DNA of 64,000 nucleotides, taken from Bin34 sp963422415 (GTDB lineage Bacteria > Chloroflexota > Anaerolineae > Caldilineales > Caldilineaceae). The position numbers were made by a program, and so were the translations under genes. This document shows positions 17,333 through 27,195 of the stretch, in pieces. The notes under the pieces are model-generated. The model did no database searches. It saw only the letters and a list, made by a program, of their open reading frames with translations, and had not been told where the DNA came from. Location of the stretch: NCBI GenBank assembly GCA_963422415.1, contig OY729430.1:2108001-2172000 (forward strand), read 5' to 3'. The stretch's first letter is position 1, and the number at the start of each line of letters is the position of its first letter.

Positions 17333-20108
17333 TCAATATTGGAACTGGCTTGGCAGCCTCTTCAAAACATAGGATATGTCTTGGCAGTACCGTGAACCCA
17401 CCGTCCTATTTTCACTGTAAACGGTCTGGACCGGCTCAATATGTAGGTGGGTCTGAATCGGACTTTGATACAAGGGTATTTGCCAGCGTTGCCTGTCGTT
17501 GCGCGCCCAAGCTTGCACTTTGGGGTTGGCGTCCAAGGCGCGGGCTACCATGGCTTCCCAGCGACTGTCGCAAGGAGCTACGTTAATCTCAGACTTGCGG
17601 GTATGCACCCGGTTGGGACGGGAGGACCAATAGGGATGAATGTCACCGGTGGTCAGAAAGGCTGGTGTCTGGCCGTTGGCTACGACAGTCGGCTTTTCCT
17701 GATGGACGCCCAGCTGGGTGTGTAGGAACAGGTGTTGCACAAGCTCATCCACCTGCGGAGAATCGGCCGCGGCCCACACCATGTCCGGCGCCACCTTGAT
17801 GCAACCTTTTCGGATCCCCTCGCGGAGGCTTGTGACGGCCGATTGGAAGATCCGGGCCCGGCGCAGTGGCATTGCTCCTACCTTGGTCTCATTCCATTCC
17901 TGCTCCTCCAGACCCTCGACCAAGCGATGAGCGATATGAAAAAGTGATTCGTGATCTCTCGCTTCTTCACCGAGGGAATCGTAAGTGTCTGGCCCGTAAT
18001 GGCCTCCAATTCCGTTGTCTGAGGGCTCGTGGTCAATACAGTGAAAGGTTTGAAATTGTCCCAGTCAATGGTTAGCCGATCGTATCCAGCCAGGTGCAAT
18101 CGGTATCCCGTGATATTGGGCCAGACAATGCGGTACTGTCCACGGTCCGACAGGCGCTTCACCTCGTAGGTAGGCAGTGGGGGAGGCTCCTCAATGTCTG
18201 TAGGCCGATCGAAGGCAAAGCTGAAGGGAATACCGAAGATATCGGCGTATTCCGCGGAAATCGCTGTGTCTCTTCGTTGAAATTGTCATAGGCTACGCGT
18301 CGCAGACTGCGCCCGGCTACCTGCTCGTACAGCAACTGGGTGCCGAAACGCCGAAAACCCAATACATGCTTGACCGTGCGCGTGTCCCAACCCTCGGTCA
18401 ACATCGAAACCGAGACGACGCATCGTACGGATTCGCCGGGCTGACCCTTCCGGCCCACTGAATTCAACACAGCCCGCATGATTTCCTTGTCATCCAAGCC
18501 GCGGATTGCTTCCGGATAGGCTGCACCAAAAGCTTGGCTTTGCCATTTCAGGTATCCAATCAGGTTTTTATTACCGACCTTGCCCGGGTCATCCAAACGG
18601 CTGTGAATCAGGATTGTGCGCAAGGGCGACCGCAGCCGGGCATCGGCATCAATGTTGGACAGTGCAGATAGGTGACCCGGTCGCCAAGGACTGTCTGCGT
18701 CAGGCTGGTATCCGGCCACAAAATCAAAGATGGCACCTGCATTCGCAATGTTGTTGGCCACAATGATGAATACGGGAGGTGTATCCGTTCCCTTGTCCTG
18801 CCAGCGTTGCAATTCCGCCTCGTATTCTTGGTAAAGGCTGGTCAGGCCTTCACCGAGTGGATTTGTCAGTGCGTCTGGACGTTGCTTGGTCTTGCATGTG
18901 GAATGGGCATAGAGATTGCGAAAGATGGGGCCTTGGGTATCGCGTACGTCGTCTGTCACTGGCACACGCGGAATCTTCACCATACCGGACTCGATGGCAT
19001 CTGTCAGGGGAAAATCCGACACGGTCCAAGGGAAGATTTCATCCTTTTTACTTCCATTGGCGGGCTTGGTGAGGAACATGGGAGTGGCGGAGAGATCCAA
19101 GACCCAGGCGAGGCGTCTTGATTTTTGCATGGCGCGGAGACCGTTGAACCATACGTCGGCAACTTTTGCCTCCTCGCGAGAGGACTGCACGGTTTCCGGG
19201 ATGGTATTGTGGCAGTGGTGTCCTTCGTCGTTCAGCACCAACACGAGACTCTGGCTGTCTAGCCCCGGCAAGGCCCGCTGCATCATTTCCCGGTCGGTTT
19301 CCCGTCGGGTCTCCATCTTGGCCAACTGCTTCTCCCGTTTACTGGCCACACCCCACGAGATCTCCTGGGGCTGGAGGGCATGGTAGTTGGTAACTTCCAC
19401 CCTAGCGGTCTGTACGGCGATGGTGCAGTTCCTGTCGTTGGGCAGGAGCCGCCACTCTCGGTACATGTCTCGGCCATCGGGTTGCGGGATCAGGTCCTTG
19501 GCGTTGCGATCGCGCACGGTGATACCAGGCGTGATGATCGCAAATTGATTCGTAAAACACCGATTCTGAGGACGAAAGAAGTGATTGACTGCCTGCCAAA
19601 TGATGACGAGAGCCATCACGGCTGTTTTGCCGGTCCCCGTAGCCATCTTCACGGCCAATCGAGTCATCGCTGTGTTGTACTTGCGGTTTGCTTCTCCCAA
19701 GGCTTCCCAGCCGAAAGACCTCTGAGGGGCGACTTCATGGAGGTACACGACAGTTTCGATGGCTTCGCGCTGGGCAAAGAACAGCTGGGGTTCCGTCTGC
19801 GCGGATGACCAGTACCACAACAATTTGCTCGTGGCATTGGTAACGCCCGGATAGTCTTGGTTTCTCCAGATACCGACCTCCTGGCGCAGATGATTGACCA
19901 AGGCCAATTCCGGCGCCGCGTCAAAGAGATGCTCCTGGGCATGGCTGCCCTTGGCTTTGGGCACTGGCAGGATGCCTTTGGAAAGGCGTCGGCCCGGCCG
20001 GGCCGGGGCCCGGGCTACGCCCCGCTCATCCAGATCCCAGTGCCACTGCGGCTCTGCGTAAGGGGAATTGATAATGGGTTCGTCCAGAGGATTCGAAGGG
20101 CTTTGCAT
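17333..20108 (-). pseudogene. Type III restriction-like helicase/nuclease, frameshifted and 3'-truncated
   Basis: The first 649 codons read as the Res-type superfamily 2 helicase of the BPTD_3080-like restriction family: N-terminal NSPYAEPQWHWDLDE, Walker A MATGTGKT, the DEGHH box, SATPMF (motif III), and SMLTEGWDTRTVKHVLGFRRF with EQVAGRSLRR (motifs V-VI). Near 18253 one base is missing: shifting frame restores AEYADIFGIPFSFAF and continues to IVWPNITGYRLHLAGYD. Near 17990 a second shift restores LGEEARDHESLFHIAHRLVEG and on to VQAWARNDRQRWQIP, the entry to the nuclease domain, after which homology stops. No cognate methyltransferase lies nearby. Two frameshifts plus a missing C-terminus argue for a dead gene rather than a sequencing error. 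Confidence 0.8.
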
Positions 20109-20460
20109 TGACTATCCGCAGTAACAAGGTGTTTGTTCCAACGCGAGAAGCACGGCCGGCACCAGATCAATTCTCGACCTGCAAGAGGCATGGTATAGCG
20201 CATTGGGTTAGCAGACAAGGAAAGAAACAGGTCTTGCCCAAGACCCAAACGAATCTTGGTAAGGGCGCTTGCAGAGTCTGGAGCAACAGGCAACAGTATC
20301 CGCGTGCTTTGGGACAGATACATAGGCGCTCCTGCGCAATATCTGCTCCCGATACGGCTTCTGCTCCTGGAAATTGTTTCCGGCAGGCTCCAGTCCACCA
20401 ACAGTATTGTACGGGGACATGCACTTCTTCAGCCCGGTTTGCAAAGGCCAGGATTGGATG
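20109..20460. other. Intergenic, no gene recognised
   Basis: 352 bases between the restriction-like pseudogene and the AAA-ATPase gene, both on the minus strand. No promoter, repeat or gene remnant stands out. Confidence 0.45.
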
Positions 20461-22335
20461 TCAGATCCCGGCGCCTGTCGTAACCTGGCTTCTGGCAAGT
20501 CCCTCCGCGCTGAAGTCCAGATCCATGGGTGCATTGTTTCCTGCAAGGGCCAGCTCTCGCAGGGATCGGGCGAATGGTTCTCGTTCCCATTGCGCGGCTT
20601 CTATACAATACCGACCCAGGTTGTAGACCCAGCACGCCTCAATGGTACGCGCCCGGGTGTCCAGGTTGAGGCCGATCACGGCGACCCGCTTGCAGGTGGC
20701 GGCAAACAGCCCCGGATAGTCGCCGATGCAAGCCTGTCGCAAGGCCTCCGCGGCTGACTGATTCAGTTTGATTTCAAACACGCAGACGCGGTCGTCCAAG
20801 TCGACCGCGGCATCAATACGCCCACGGGCGGTGGGGACCTCGATCCAAGGGATCAGTCCGGCCATGCGCAAGGTATTGCAGAGCAAGGCTTGATAATGGG
20901 TTTCATAGTGCCAGCGACTGGCCCATCCGCGCCGCGCTGCCGCGCCTGTATCGGTACCATCTCTCGGTAGGTCAGCGGGGGGATGGTGAGGATAGCCCAG
21001 CCCGGCGAGACAAGCAGAGAAGGCTTCTGCCAAAGCATCGGGATCCGCCCGCAATACGGCCTGCGCGACGGCATCGCGCAAAGTGTGATCAAGGACCGGC
21101 AATTTTCTCTCACGCTCCTGTACAACAAATTCCATGAAGGTAATCTGCACCTCCCGGTTAGGAAAATCCAGGTACCAGCCTCGTTCGGGGCTGCCCTTTC
21201 GGGTCAGATAGCCTGTCTGGTGCATCAGCGCCGCGTAGTCAGGCTGGTCGATCTGATAGTGGACTTTCTCAATCCGATCAGCGTTGCGAGGCAAACCAGC
21301 TAGGTCATAGGCGCCGGATTCCAAGGCCCTCACCAAGAATCTGGGAGAGCCGGAGGCGGCCCAGTAGTTGGGCAGGCCTTGGCGCAGACCGCGTGTCTGC
21401 AACAGGGCTGCCGTGTCTGGTTCTGTCATGTCGCGCAAACAGCGCAACAGGGAATAAGGATTGTAGACCGGTGCAGCAACGGGTCCGAACCGGTAGCCAT
21501 TGTAATAGGCCGCGAGAGCTTGGCGCACCTCTGCTAGGGGCAGGTCCAAGGCCCGGGCTGCGTGCTGTACATGCGGTGCCAAAGCTCCGTCTAACTCGGT
21601 GGTTGTGATGCCGGCCAAGTCGTGAAATCCTGGATCTAGCGACAGGTCCTCCAAGTTGTTGGCCCCCGAGAAGAGGCCCGTGCGGGCGAACCGCGTGACC
21701 CCGGTCATGAACGAAAAGCGGATGATCCCGGTACAATCCTTCACGGCACCGTAGAAGGCCCGCATCAGATCCAAGATGTCTTCCAGTTCCGGACGGCCCA
21801 GATTGGCTGTGATCGGCGCGTCGTATTCATCGATCAGTACCACGACCTCGCGGCCTGTCCGGGTATGGATGTTGTCAATCAATTGGCTCAGACCCCGCGC
21901 CGGACTGAGGCGCGTGTCATCGGGCAGGGCAGGCGCCTCGTGGACCGTACATAGGCGCCGTATGAGAAAATGCAACTCTTCCCGCAGCAGCGCTGCTTCA
22001 TGCACGTCCGTGATGTTCAGATTCAGGTGGATCACCGGAAAGCGGTTGTCTTCGCTCCAGTCCCAAGTCCCGTGTCGGTAGATCCAGGTATCAGCATTGA
22101 GGTCATTGCGCGCGAAAAACGAATCGGCGCCTCGGAACAGCGCTGCCAACGTAGACACCAGTAGACTCTTGCCGAATCGGCGCGGGCGAGCAAAGAAGAC
22201 ATTCGTACCCCTGGCGTATCCCACCAGTCGAGCAATGGTCTCCGTCTTGTCCACGTATAACATGCCACTGCGGCGCAGAGCAGCGAAATCGCCCGTGGTA
22301 TCGAGCAGGAGGGGAGACGAAGGGAAGCTTGCCAT
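20461..22335 (-). CDS. AAA-ATPase-like protein with C-terminal PD-(D/E)XK domain
   Basis: A 624-residue protein of the AAA-ATPase_like / PDDEXK_9 family. It opens with LRRSGMLYVDKTETIARLV and the atypical P-loop FFARPRRFGKSLL (residues 50-57), then Walker B VVVLIDEYDAPI (~170) and the sensor region FSFMTGVTRFARTGLFSGANNLEDLSLD. The C-terminus holds a nuclease core GRIDAAVDLDDRVCVFEIKLN with E521-x-K523. These proteins are abundant in Bacteroidetes, Chloroflexi and other accessory genomes; some are suspected addiction or defence modules, but no activity is established. The length and motif order are complete, so it looks intact. Confidence 0.88.
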   Translation of the reverse strand: MASFPSSPLLLDTTGDFAALRRSGMLYVDKTETIARLVGYARGTNVFFARPRRFGKSLLVSTLAALFRGADSFFARNDLNADTWIYRHGTWDWSEDNRFPVIHLNLNITDVHEAALLREELHFLIRRLCTVHEAPALPDDTRLSPARGLSQLIDNIHTRTGREVVVLIDEYDAPITANLGRPELEDILDLMRAFYGAVKDCTGIIRFSFMTGVTRFARTGLFSGANNLEDLSLDPGFHDLAGITTTELDGALAPHVQHAARALDLPLAEVRQALAAYYNGYRFGPVAAPVYNPYSLLRCLRDMTEPDTAALLQTRGLRQGLPNYWAASGSPRFLVRALESGAYDLAGLPRNADRIEKVHYQIDQPDYAALMHQTGYLTRKGSPERGWYLDFPNREVQITFMEFVVQERERKLPVLDHTLRDAVAQAVLRADPDALAEAFSACLAGLGYPHHPPADLPRDGTDTGAAARRGWASRWHYETHYQALLCNTLRMAGLIPWIEVPTARGRIDAAVDLDDRVCVFEIKLNQSAAEALRQACIGDYPGLFAATCKRVAVIGLNLDTRARTIEACWVYNLGRYCIEAAQWEREPFARSLRELALAGNNAPMDLDFSAEGLARSQVTTGAGI

Positions 22336-23079
22336 GGTCGTCTTATTGTAGATGTGCTATTGGCTGCTCTGCGGTCTACTGTCTGTTATCAGGGTCGGTT
22401 TCGTCAAACCTGTACGACCCCTCACAGAGAGGGGAAATCCGGCTTGGCTCGCGCGGTACGCGGTAGATAACCCCCAACCTGTTCAGTCTTTACTGTAGGA
22501 ATAGAGCACAAATCCCTGACCCGCGTTGGTCTTGCACAACTCTTCACCAATCACTGCGGTAATGGCTACGTCTGTATGGACGGGCAGATTCGTCCGTCCT
22601 GTTGAAATGTTTCGGCCCCGTGCTATGTAGAAGCACGTCAGCTGGGCTACGTGTATCCGGCTTCGCCGATTATCCTGTTCCTGGACTGTTTGCAAGCGCG
22701 CCAACACCACCGACATGATCTTGAACGCCTGAATACTGAACAGTACCTCTGCCTTGTTGAACATCCAGTAGAAAAGGGTAGGGAGATAGCAGCCGTTGGT
22801 CTGGATGATACCGTCGTCAAAAGTCAAAAGGGGAGATTTGCTCGCGACCAAGTTCACAGCGCTCTGGGATGCGGTAGAAGGCATCGTCCATATTGCAGTA
22901 CATCACGCATCAGGTGCATGAGGTCAAAGCGGGCGAGCGTGGTACCAAGCAGATGCGGGTCAGGTCGTCCGACAGGACATGTGCTCTGCCTCCTTGCTTT
23001 GATCACACAAGCCCGCGCATATCCGCGCAGCAGATACCTGACGTAGTACCGATCACCAACTCCATGCAATATGTGTCTT
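22336..23079. other. Intergenic, no gene recognised
   Basis: About 740 bases between two minus-strand genes. A 133-codon frame (22483-22884, minus) and an overlapping plus-strand frame (22651-23046) are open, but neither has a recognisable motif or ribosome-binding site, and the flanking minus-strand genes leave no trace in them. Confidence 0.4.
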
Positions 23080-26000
23080 TTACCGCTTGTTCTCACCGTA
23101 GCTCGCTTGCTCCAGGAAGTTGAAACGACCTTCCCAGTACAGCTTGTTGTCAATGGGGAGACCGGTAGCTGCGCGGCGCATCAGCATCACGTGATCCAAG
23201 GCGATGGAGTATTGGGTTTCGTAATCAAACAACTCCAGCCTCAATATTTTGTCCGCTACCTCTGCCAAGGAATAGAACACGATATCGAGGCCCTCTTCCG
23301 GCCTGGTACCGCGCAAGATGGCCCATAGCTGCTCATCGGCGAACAGACGCAGACCGAGGTTGCCCTCCTCCTCTCCCCCGCGGATTAGTACGACGAGGTA
23401 GTCTGCCGCGGTCGCGGTGAACATGGGCGACAATGCCTGCCCGGTCGGCACGTCGCGCTTTCCATCAAGAGCGGGTTGGTAGCTCGTCAGGAAACCGGTG
23501 CCGACGCTGCGTGTGATAAACGGCAGGTAGTCATGCATGTCCTGTAGAGTGGGCTTTACGATCGCATCGTCGTCGCTCTTCCATCTTTCCCAGTCATTCT
23601 CAAAGGAAAACAGAATGCGCCGGCCAACATAGGTATCTTCCCCGAACTGATATATATTGGCAGAGGCTTCATGTGTCGAGAAGGATTTGATTCTGGGGTC
23701 TAATCCCGCCAAGTATCCCTGCCCGGTGTGGATGGCAACAATCGGATAGGCCGGTAGATGCCGGATGGCTAGGCAAGTTCGTTCGACTTGGTGACCGAAT
23801 TCCTGGAATTCGAAATCGAGGTCGTCGGTTGGATACTGCCGACGATGAGCGGGCAGGTCGTTCCAGTCAAGCGGGTACACGTGCAGGACGAAGGGAACGA
23901 CCACATCTTTTCGTCGACATGGCTGTTTCGCGTAGACGAGCCTGTCTCCGATGAGATAGACATTGAAGTTCGAGTGGATGATGGCGGATTTGGATGCAAG
24001 CAGATTTATTACATATGCACTGTCACTGCTTGTCCATAAGCCGGGTGTATCGAATCGTTCAAAGACTCTCCTTTCATCCAAGGAATCGAAAGGTATCTTT
24101 GGATACTCTTCAACCTGCACGGTGGTATCGGCGCGTTTGAGTGCTGTCATGTTGAATGTGGCTTTCCAGACCGGGGCCTTTCCAGACACAGGTCTCTTGC
24201 CGGATCGGTACTGGCCGGTACGGATGGCAGCAATGGGATAGTCGGGAAGATCGTGCAGCACGAAGCACTGTCCGCCAGACAGGAAGATCGGGGCGTTGCT
24301 TGTCATCAGCTGGTAATAGAATGGGCGGCTGCCAAAGCCAAAATCGAGGTTGTTGAAGTCGTACTGCTGCCGATCTTGGGCAAGATCGGACCGATCAACC
24401 GGAAAGATGTGCAGGAAAAAGGGATTGATTAAGTCACGATACACACAGGGTTTCTTGACATATACGAGCGTATTGTCATCTAGGTACAAATCGAACGGAC
24501 CGCTGGCGATGCGCGTGGACTCCTCCAAGCCCGTCTCTACTATATCCTGTACCCTCTTGAACGAGATCTCGCCTCGAGTCGCATACAATAATGCAGTGAA
24601 GAGAACAAGACCTGTCCAAGCCGCATAGCGAAAGTTGTTCTGCCTGAGGAAATTAGGCCATTGGAAACCCTTGGCTGCCTGTGAGTTCCACGTGCTGAAT
24701 CTCGTTTCCATCAAAGCAAGCAGCACGCAAGACATACTCATTCCGCAAAGTACGAATACATACCTGCTGATGCGGTAGTGCAAATCGTTGGAAACGAGTA
24801 ATTGCAGGGTGACCAGTGATATGAGCACCCAAATCCAGATCGTGCTTTGAAGCAGATCGGTCCGGCGTTGTCGAGACCGCATCATGGCGACGGCGGTTGA
24901 GACCAGAAGTAACAGAATCCACACCCAAGTCAGGAGGGCACTCCACAGTTCGTTTCGGATGCCCGCAAATGTCCAATAGTCCGTTAATAACGAGATTCGA
25001 TTGATTCGCCTGTACCAAGGGTCGTCATCCAAGGTTGGCAAAACATGTACAACATGTTCAAGTAGGGGAATACCTTCTAACGATTCCCTCAAACTGAAAG
25101 AAATCTCCCAAATCGTCCGCTGTACGTAACCCATAGCTTGATCAGAGAATGCGATATCCGCGCCACAGAATTGCTGTCCCCCCAACCAGTCGGGGATGAG
25201 ACATTTGCTGCCTACGATCTTCACTGTCAGTCCCAGGCCGTAGCTGGCTATAAAGCCGACGACGTACAGTCCAATGCACCACGCCGCCAGCCTGCGTCTC
25301 TCGGTGGAGTTGAGCTGGCCGGATCCGAAATAGATCAGTAGGCCGATGAGTGTGATGAGGAGTATGGTATGTCCGTCAAGAGTACTGAGGTAGGCAGACG
25401 TCAAGCCGACGATGAAACAGAAGAAACGGATCAACTGGTGGTGGTCTGCTGGTGTCATCCGGGAAGGCATCCGTCCGAGCAGCAACAGTGCCAGTGCTGC
25501 GGATGACCACACCGTAAACATATAGGGCAGACCATTGACGAAGTCGGAAAAATACCGGATCCCCGAGGCAAACGCGCCCAGCACAACCAGTGGCGATATA
25601 ATGAACAATGTTCTTGGGGCAAACAATAGTAGAATGGCTGCCAGTGCGATCCAACCGGCATACGAGCCAAACCGAACCAGATTCCGGAGTTCCGCGACAG
25701 ACAGGTAAGGCAGCGCCAGAGCAAAGACGGCCTTTTTTCCCCACCAATAGCGAAGTTTGGAGAAACTAGGTCTCAGCTCGCGGCCGTTTACCTCCGCTGC
25801 CAGCTCTTCACAATAGTCTTGTAGATCGTGTGGGCCTGAGTCCCATAGTGTTGGACCTTTCGGTAATATGGCCTGGTAAAGCGGACTTTCGTCCGATTTT
25901 TTTGATCCAGCGAGGACCATTCCTGCCATCTGGCAGTACTCAAAGGGAGTGATGAATCTTCGGGTATAGCCCTCATTGCGACTGTATGTCTCGAACTCCT

Positions 26001-26106
26001 CAACAAACCGTTGTACAGCGGTCTTGTAGGAAATCTGGTTGCCGAGGTGGTGCAGAAAGAAGAACAGTGTTGTACCGAGAAGAGCGGTTGCCACGTAAAG
26101 CACCAC
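23080..26106 (-). CDS. Large polytopic membrane protein with duplicated extracytoplasmic domain
   Basis: About 1008 residues from the first in-frame GTG. Residues 1-550 hold roughly ten hydrophobic segments separated by short loops, resembling glycosyltransferase-C-like or O-antigen-type membrane proteins, but no catalytic motif is recognised. Residues ~575-690 and ~720-815 are two copies of one domain: YLDDNTLVYVKKPC...FFLHIFPVD...QYDFNNLDFGF...LPDYPIAAIRTGQ versus YLIGDRLVYAKQPC...FVLHVYPLD...QYPTDDLDFEF...LPAYPIVAIHTGQ. The last ~180 residues form another soluble region. The frame runs upstream through a poly-C tract, and an ATG at 26183 reads into this frame only if that tract changes length, so the true N-terminus is probably longer. 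Function unknown. Confidence 0.75.
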   Translation of the reverse strand: MVLYVATALLGTTLFFFLHHLGNQISYKTAVQRFVEEFETYSRNEGYTRRFITPFEYCQMAGMVLAGSKKSDESPLYQAILPKGPTLWDSGPHDLQDYCEELAAEVNGRELRPSFSKLRYWWGKKAVFALALPYLSVAELRNLVRFGSYAGWIALAAILLLFAPRTLFIISPLVVLGAFASGIRYFSDFVNGLPYMFTVWSSAALALLLLGRMPSRMTPADHHQLIRFFCFIVGLTSAYLSTLDGHTILLITLIGLLIYFGSGQLNSTERRRLAAWCIGLYVVGFIASYGLGLTVKIVGSKCLIPDWLGGQQFCGADIAFSDQAMGYVQRTIWEISFSLRESLEGIPLLEHVVHVLPTLDDDPWYRRINRISLLTDYWTFAGIRNELWSALLTWVWILLLLVSTAVAMMRSRQRRTDLLQSTIWIWVLISLVTLQLLVSNDLHYRISRYVFVLCGMSMSCVLLALMETRFSTWNSQAAKGFQWPNFLRQNNFRYAAWTGLVLFTALLYATRGEISFKRVQDIVETGLEESTRIASGPFDLYLDDNTLVYVKKPCVYRDLINPFFLHIFPVDRSDLAQDRQQYDFNNLDFGFGSRPFYYQLMTSNAPIFLSGGQCFVLHDLPDYPIAAIRTGQYRSGKRPVSGKAPVWKATFNMTALKRADTTVQVEEYPKIPFDSLDERRVFERFDTPGLWTSSDSAYVINLLASKSAIIHSNFNVYLIGDRLVYAKQPCRRKDVVVPFVLHVYPLDWNDLPAHRRQYPTDDLDFEFQEFGHQVERTCLAIRHLPAYPIVAIHTGQGYLAGLDPRIKSFSTHEASANIYQFGEDTYVGRRILFSFENDWERWKSDDDAIVKPTLQDMHDYLPFITRSVGTGFLTSYQPALDGKRDVPTGQALSPMFTATAADYLVVLIRGGEEEGNLGLRLFADEQLWAILRGTRPEEGLDIVFYSLAEVADKILRLELFDYETQYSIALDHVMLMRRAATGLPIDNKLYWEGRFNFLEQASYGENKR

Positions 26107-26134
26107 ATGTGCCGTTGTACGCAGGAAGTAAGAT

Positions 26135-26149
26135 GGGGGGGGGGGGGGG
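26135..26149 (-). repeat. Homopolymer tract of 15 G (C15 on coding strand), candidate phase-variable switch
   Basis: The tract lies between an ATG at 26183 (MKRKIPLPYPPT...) and the main frame of the membrane protein. With 15 bases the ATG frame exits into HLTSCVQRH and misses the gene; 16 or 13 bases would join it to SYFLRTTAHVVLYVATALL. The run is far longer than chance predicts at this GC content. Confidence 0.75.
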
Positions 26150-26183
26150 TGGGTGGATAAGGCAAAGGAATTTTTCGCTTCAT

Positions 26184-27195
26184 TAGTCTTACAATGTCTC
26201 TGTCAGCAGGTCTCTACGCGCAATACGAAGAGAGTGCATTTGCAATGGCCCGCGATGTCGCCATCGGATACACAGCAGGTCTAGCATCATCGAAAAAGAG
26301 TTGCGCAAGGCTAAGACCTTGCTGTACTTCCATTGAATGGCAGAGGAATGGTTCCCCATAACGGGCAGCACTGAGACCGTTGGCGAGTAGCAGTTGCGAT
26401 CCGGCAAACAGACGTTCCGCCTGGGTAATGGGAATCGATGAGTTGGCATCGCACAGCAACCGGCACTGCCGGCGTCGGCCACTACCATCTCTGATGAACA
26501 CTCCTGTATTTGCAAATCGATGATAATCTTGCCAATGGTGCGGGAGGTGCGAATTTTCTCGCTGCAAGATGAACTTGGAGCAGAGATCACTGACTTGACA
26601 CAGGACAAACTGGGATACGACTGCAACACGTAGTCCATCTAATCTATCAGTCCGTAGTGCAACACGAGGTAGCTGGAGGTCCATTACATGGGGGGAGCAG
26701 CCGAAACGCTGCCACGGATGCAGACAGTGTGTCCCCTGCCGACGTAAACTCGCCTGAGCTACGCTAGGCCGTGCAAAGAGAAAACGGAACCTAGCCGCGC
26801 AGCCCATCCGGCGGCTGGCTTCAATACCAGCAGAATATCTGGGTCTGCCTAGACCTATGCATGTTCAGTGTAATGCCGCTGATCCGGTGAGTGCAATCTT
26901 TAGCCCTGTTCGACTTTGCACAATATAATTTACGGTGGGATGTCCAAAACGTCATGCACTATCAATCCTTGATGCACGGTCCACTCGGTGGTTTGGTGCT
27001 GCGCAGCTCTAGACCCAGATTTTGATTTGCTGTCCATTTGGCTCTGGGCTTGTACACGCCGGCCTTGCCTTAGGCTGGCGACCGCATACAGACCAAAATA
27101 TCACGGCGTAAAAGTGGCTTCTCTACAGGACTATCCTTGTCCAGCCCGAACAATCCCGCCATTGTCGCCCCGCGTACGATGAAGCTAGGCTAAAG
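26184..27195. other. Intergenic region, possible decayed gene, divergent promoters
   Basis: About 1 kb between the membrane protein (minus) and the kinase-NTPase gene (plus). A minus-strand frame (26214-26807) translates to a protein-like stretch (GEPFLCHSMEVQQGLSLAQLFFDD), but it has no clear start or known family and may be a remnant. A perfect TATAAT at 26924-26929 could serve the plus-strand cassette, although no good -35 is spaced before it. Confidence 0.35.

Noticed and set aside
22483..22884. 133-codon minus-strand open frame
   Set aside because: No motif, no start signal, and an overlapping frame of similar length on the other strand; likely chance.
26214..26807. 197-codon minus-strand open frame upstream of the membrane protein
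   Set aside because: Parts look protein-like, but there is no ribosome-binding site and no family match that I recognise; kept only as a possible remnant.
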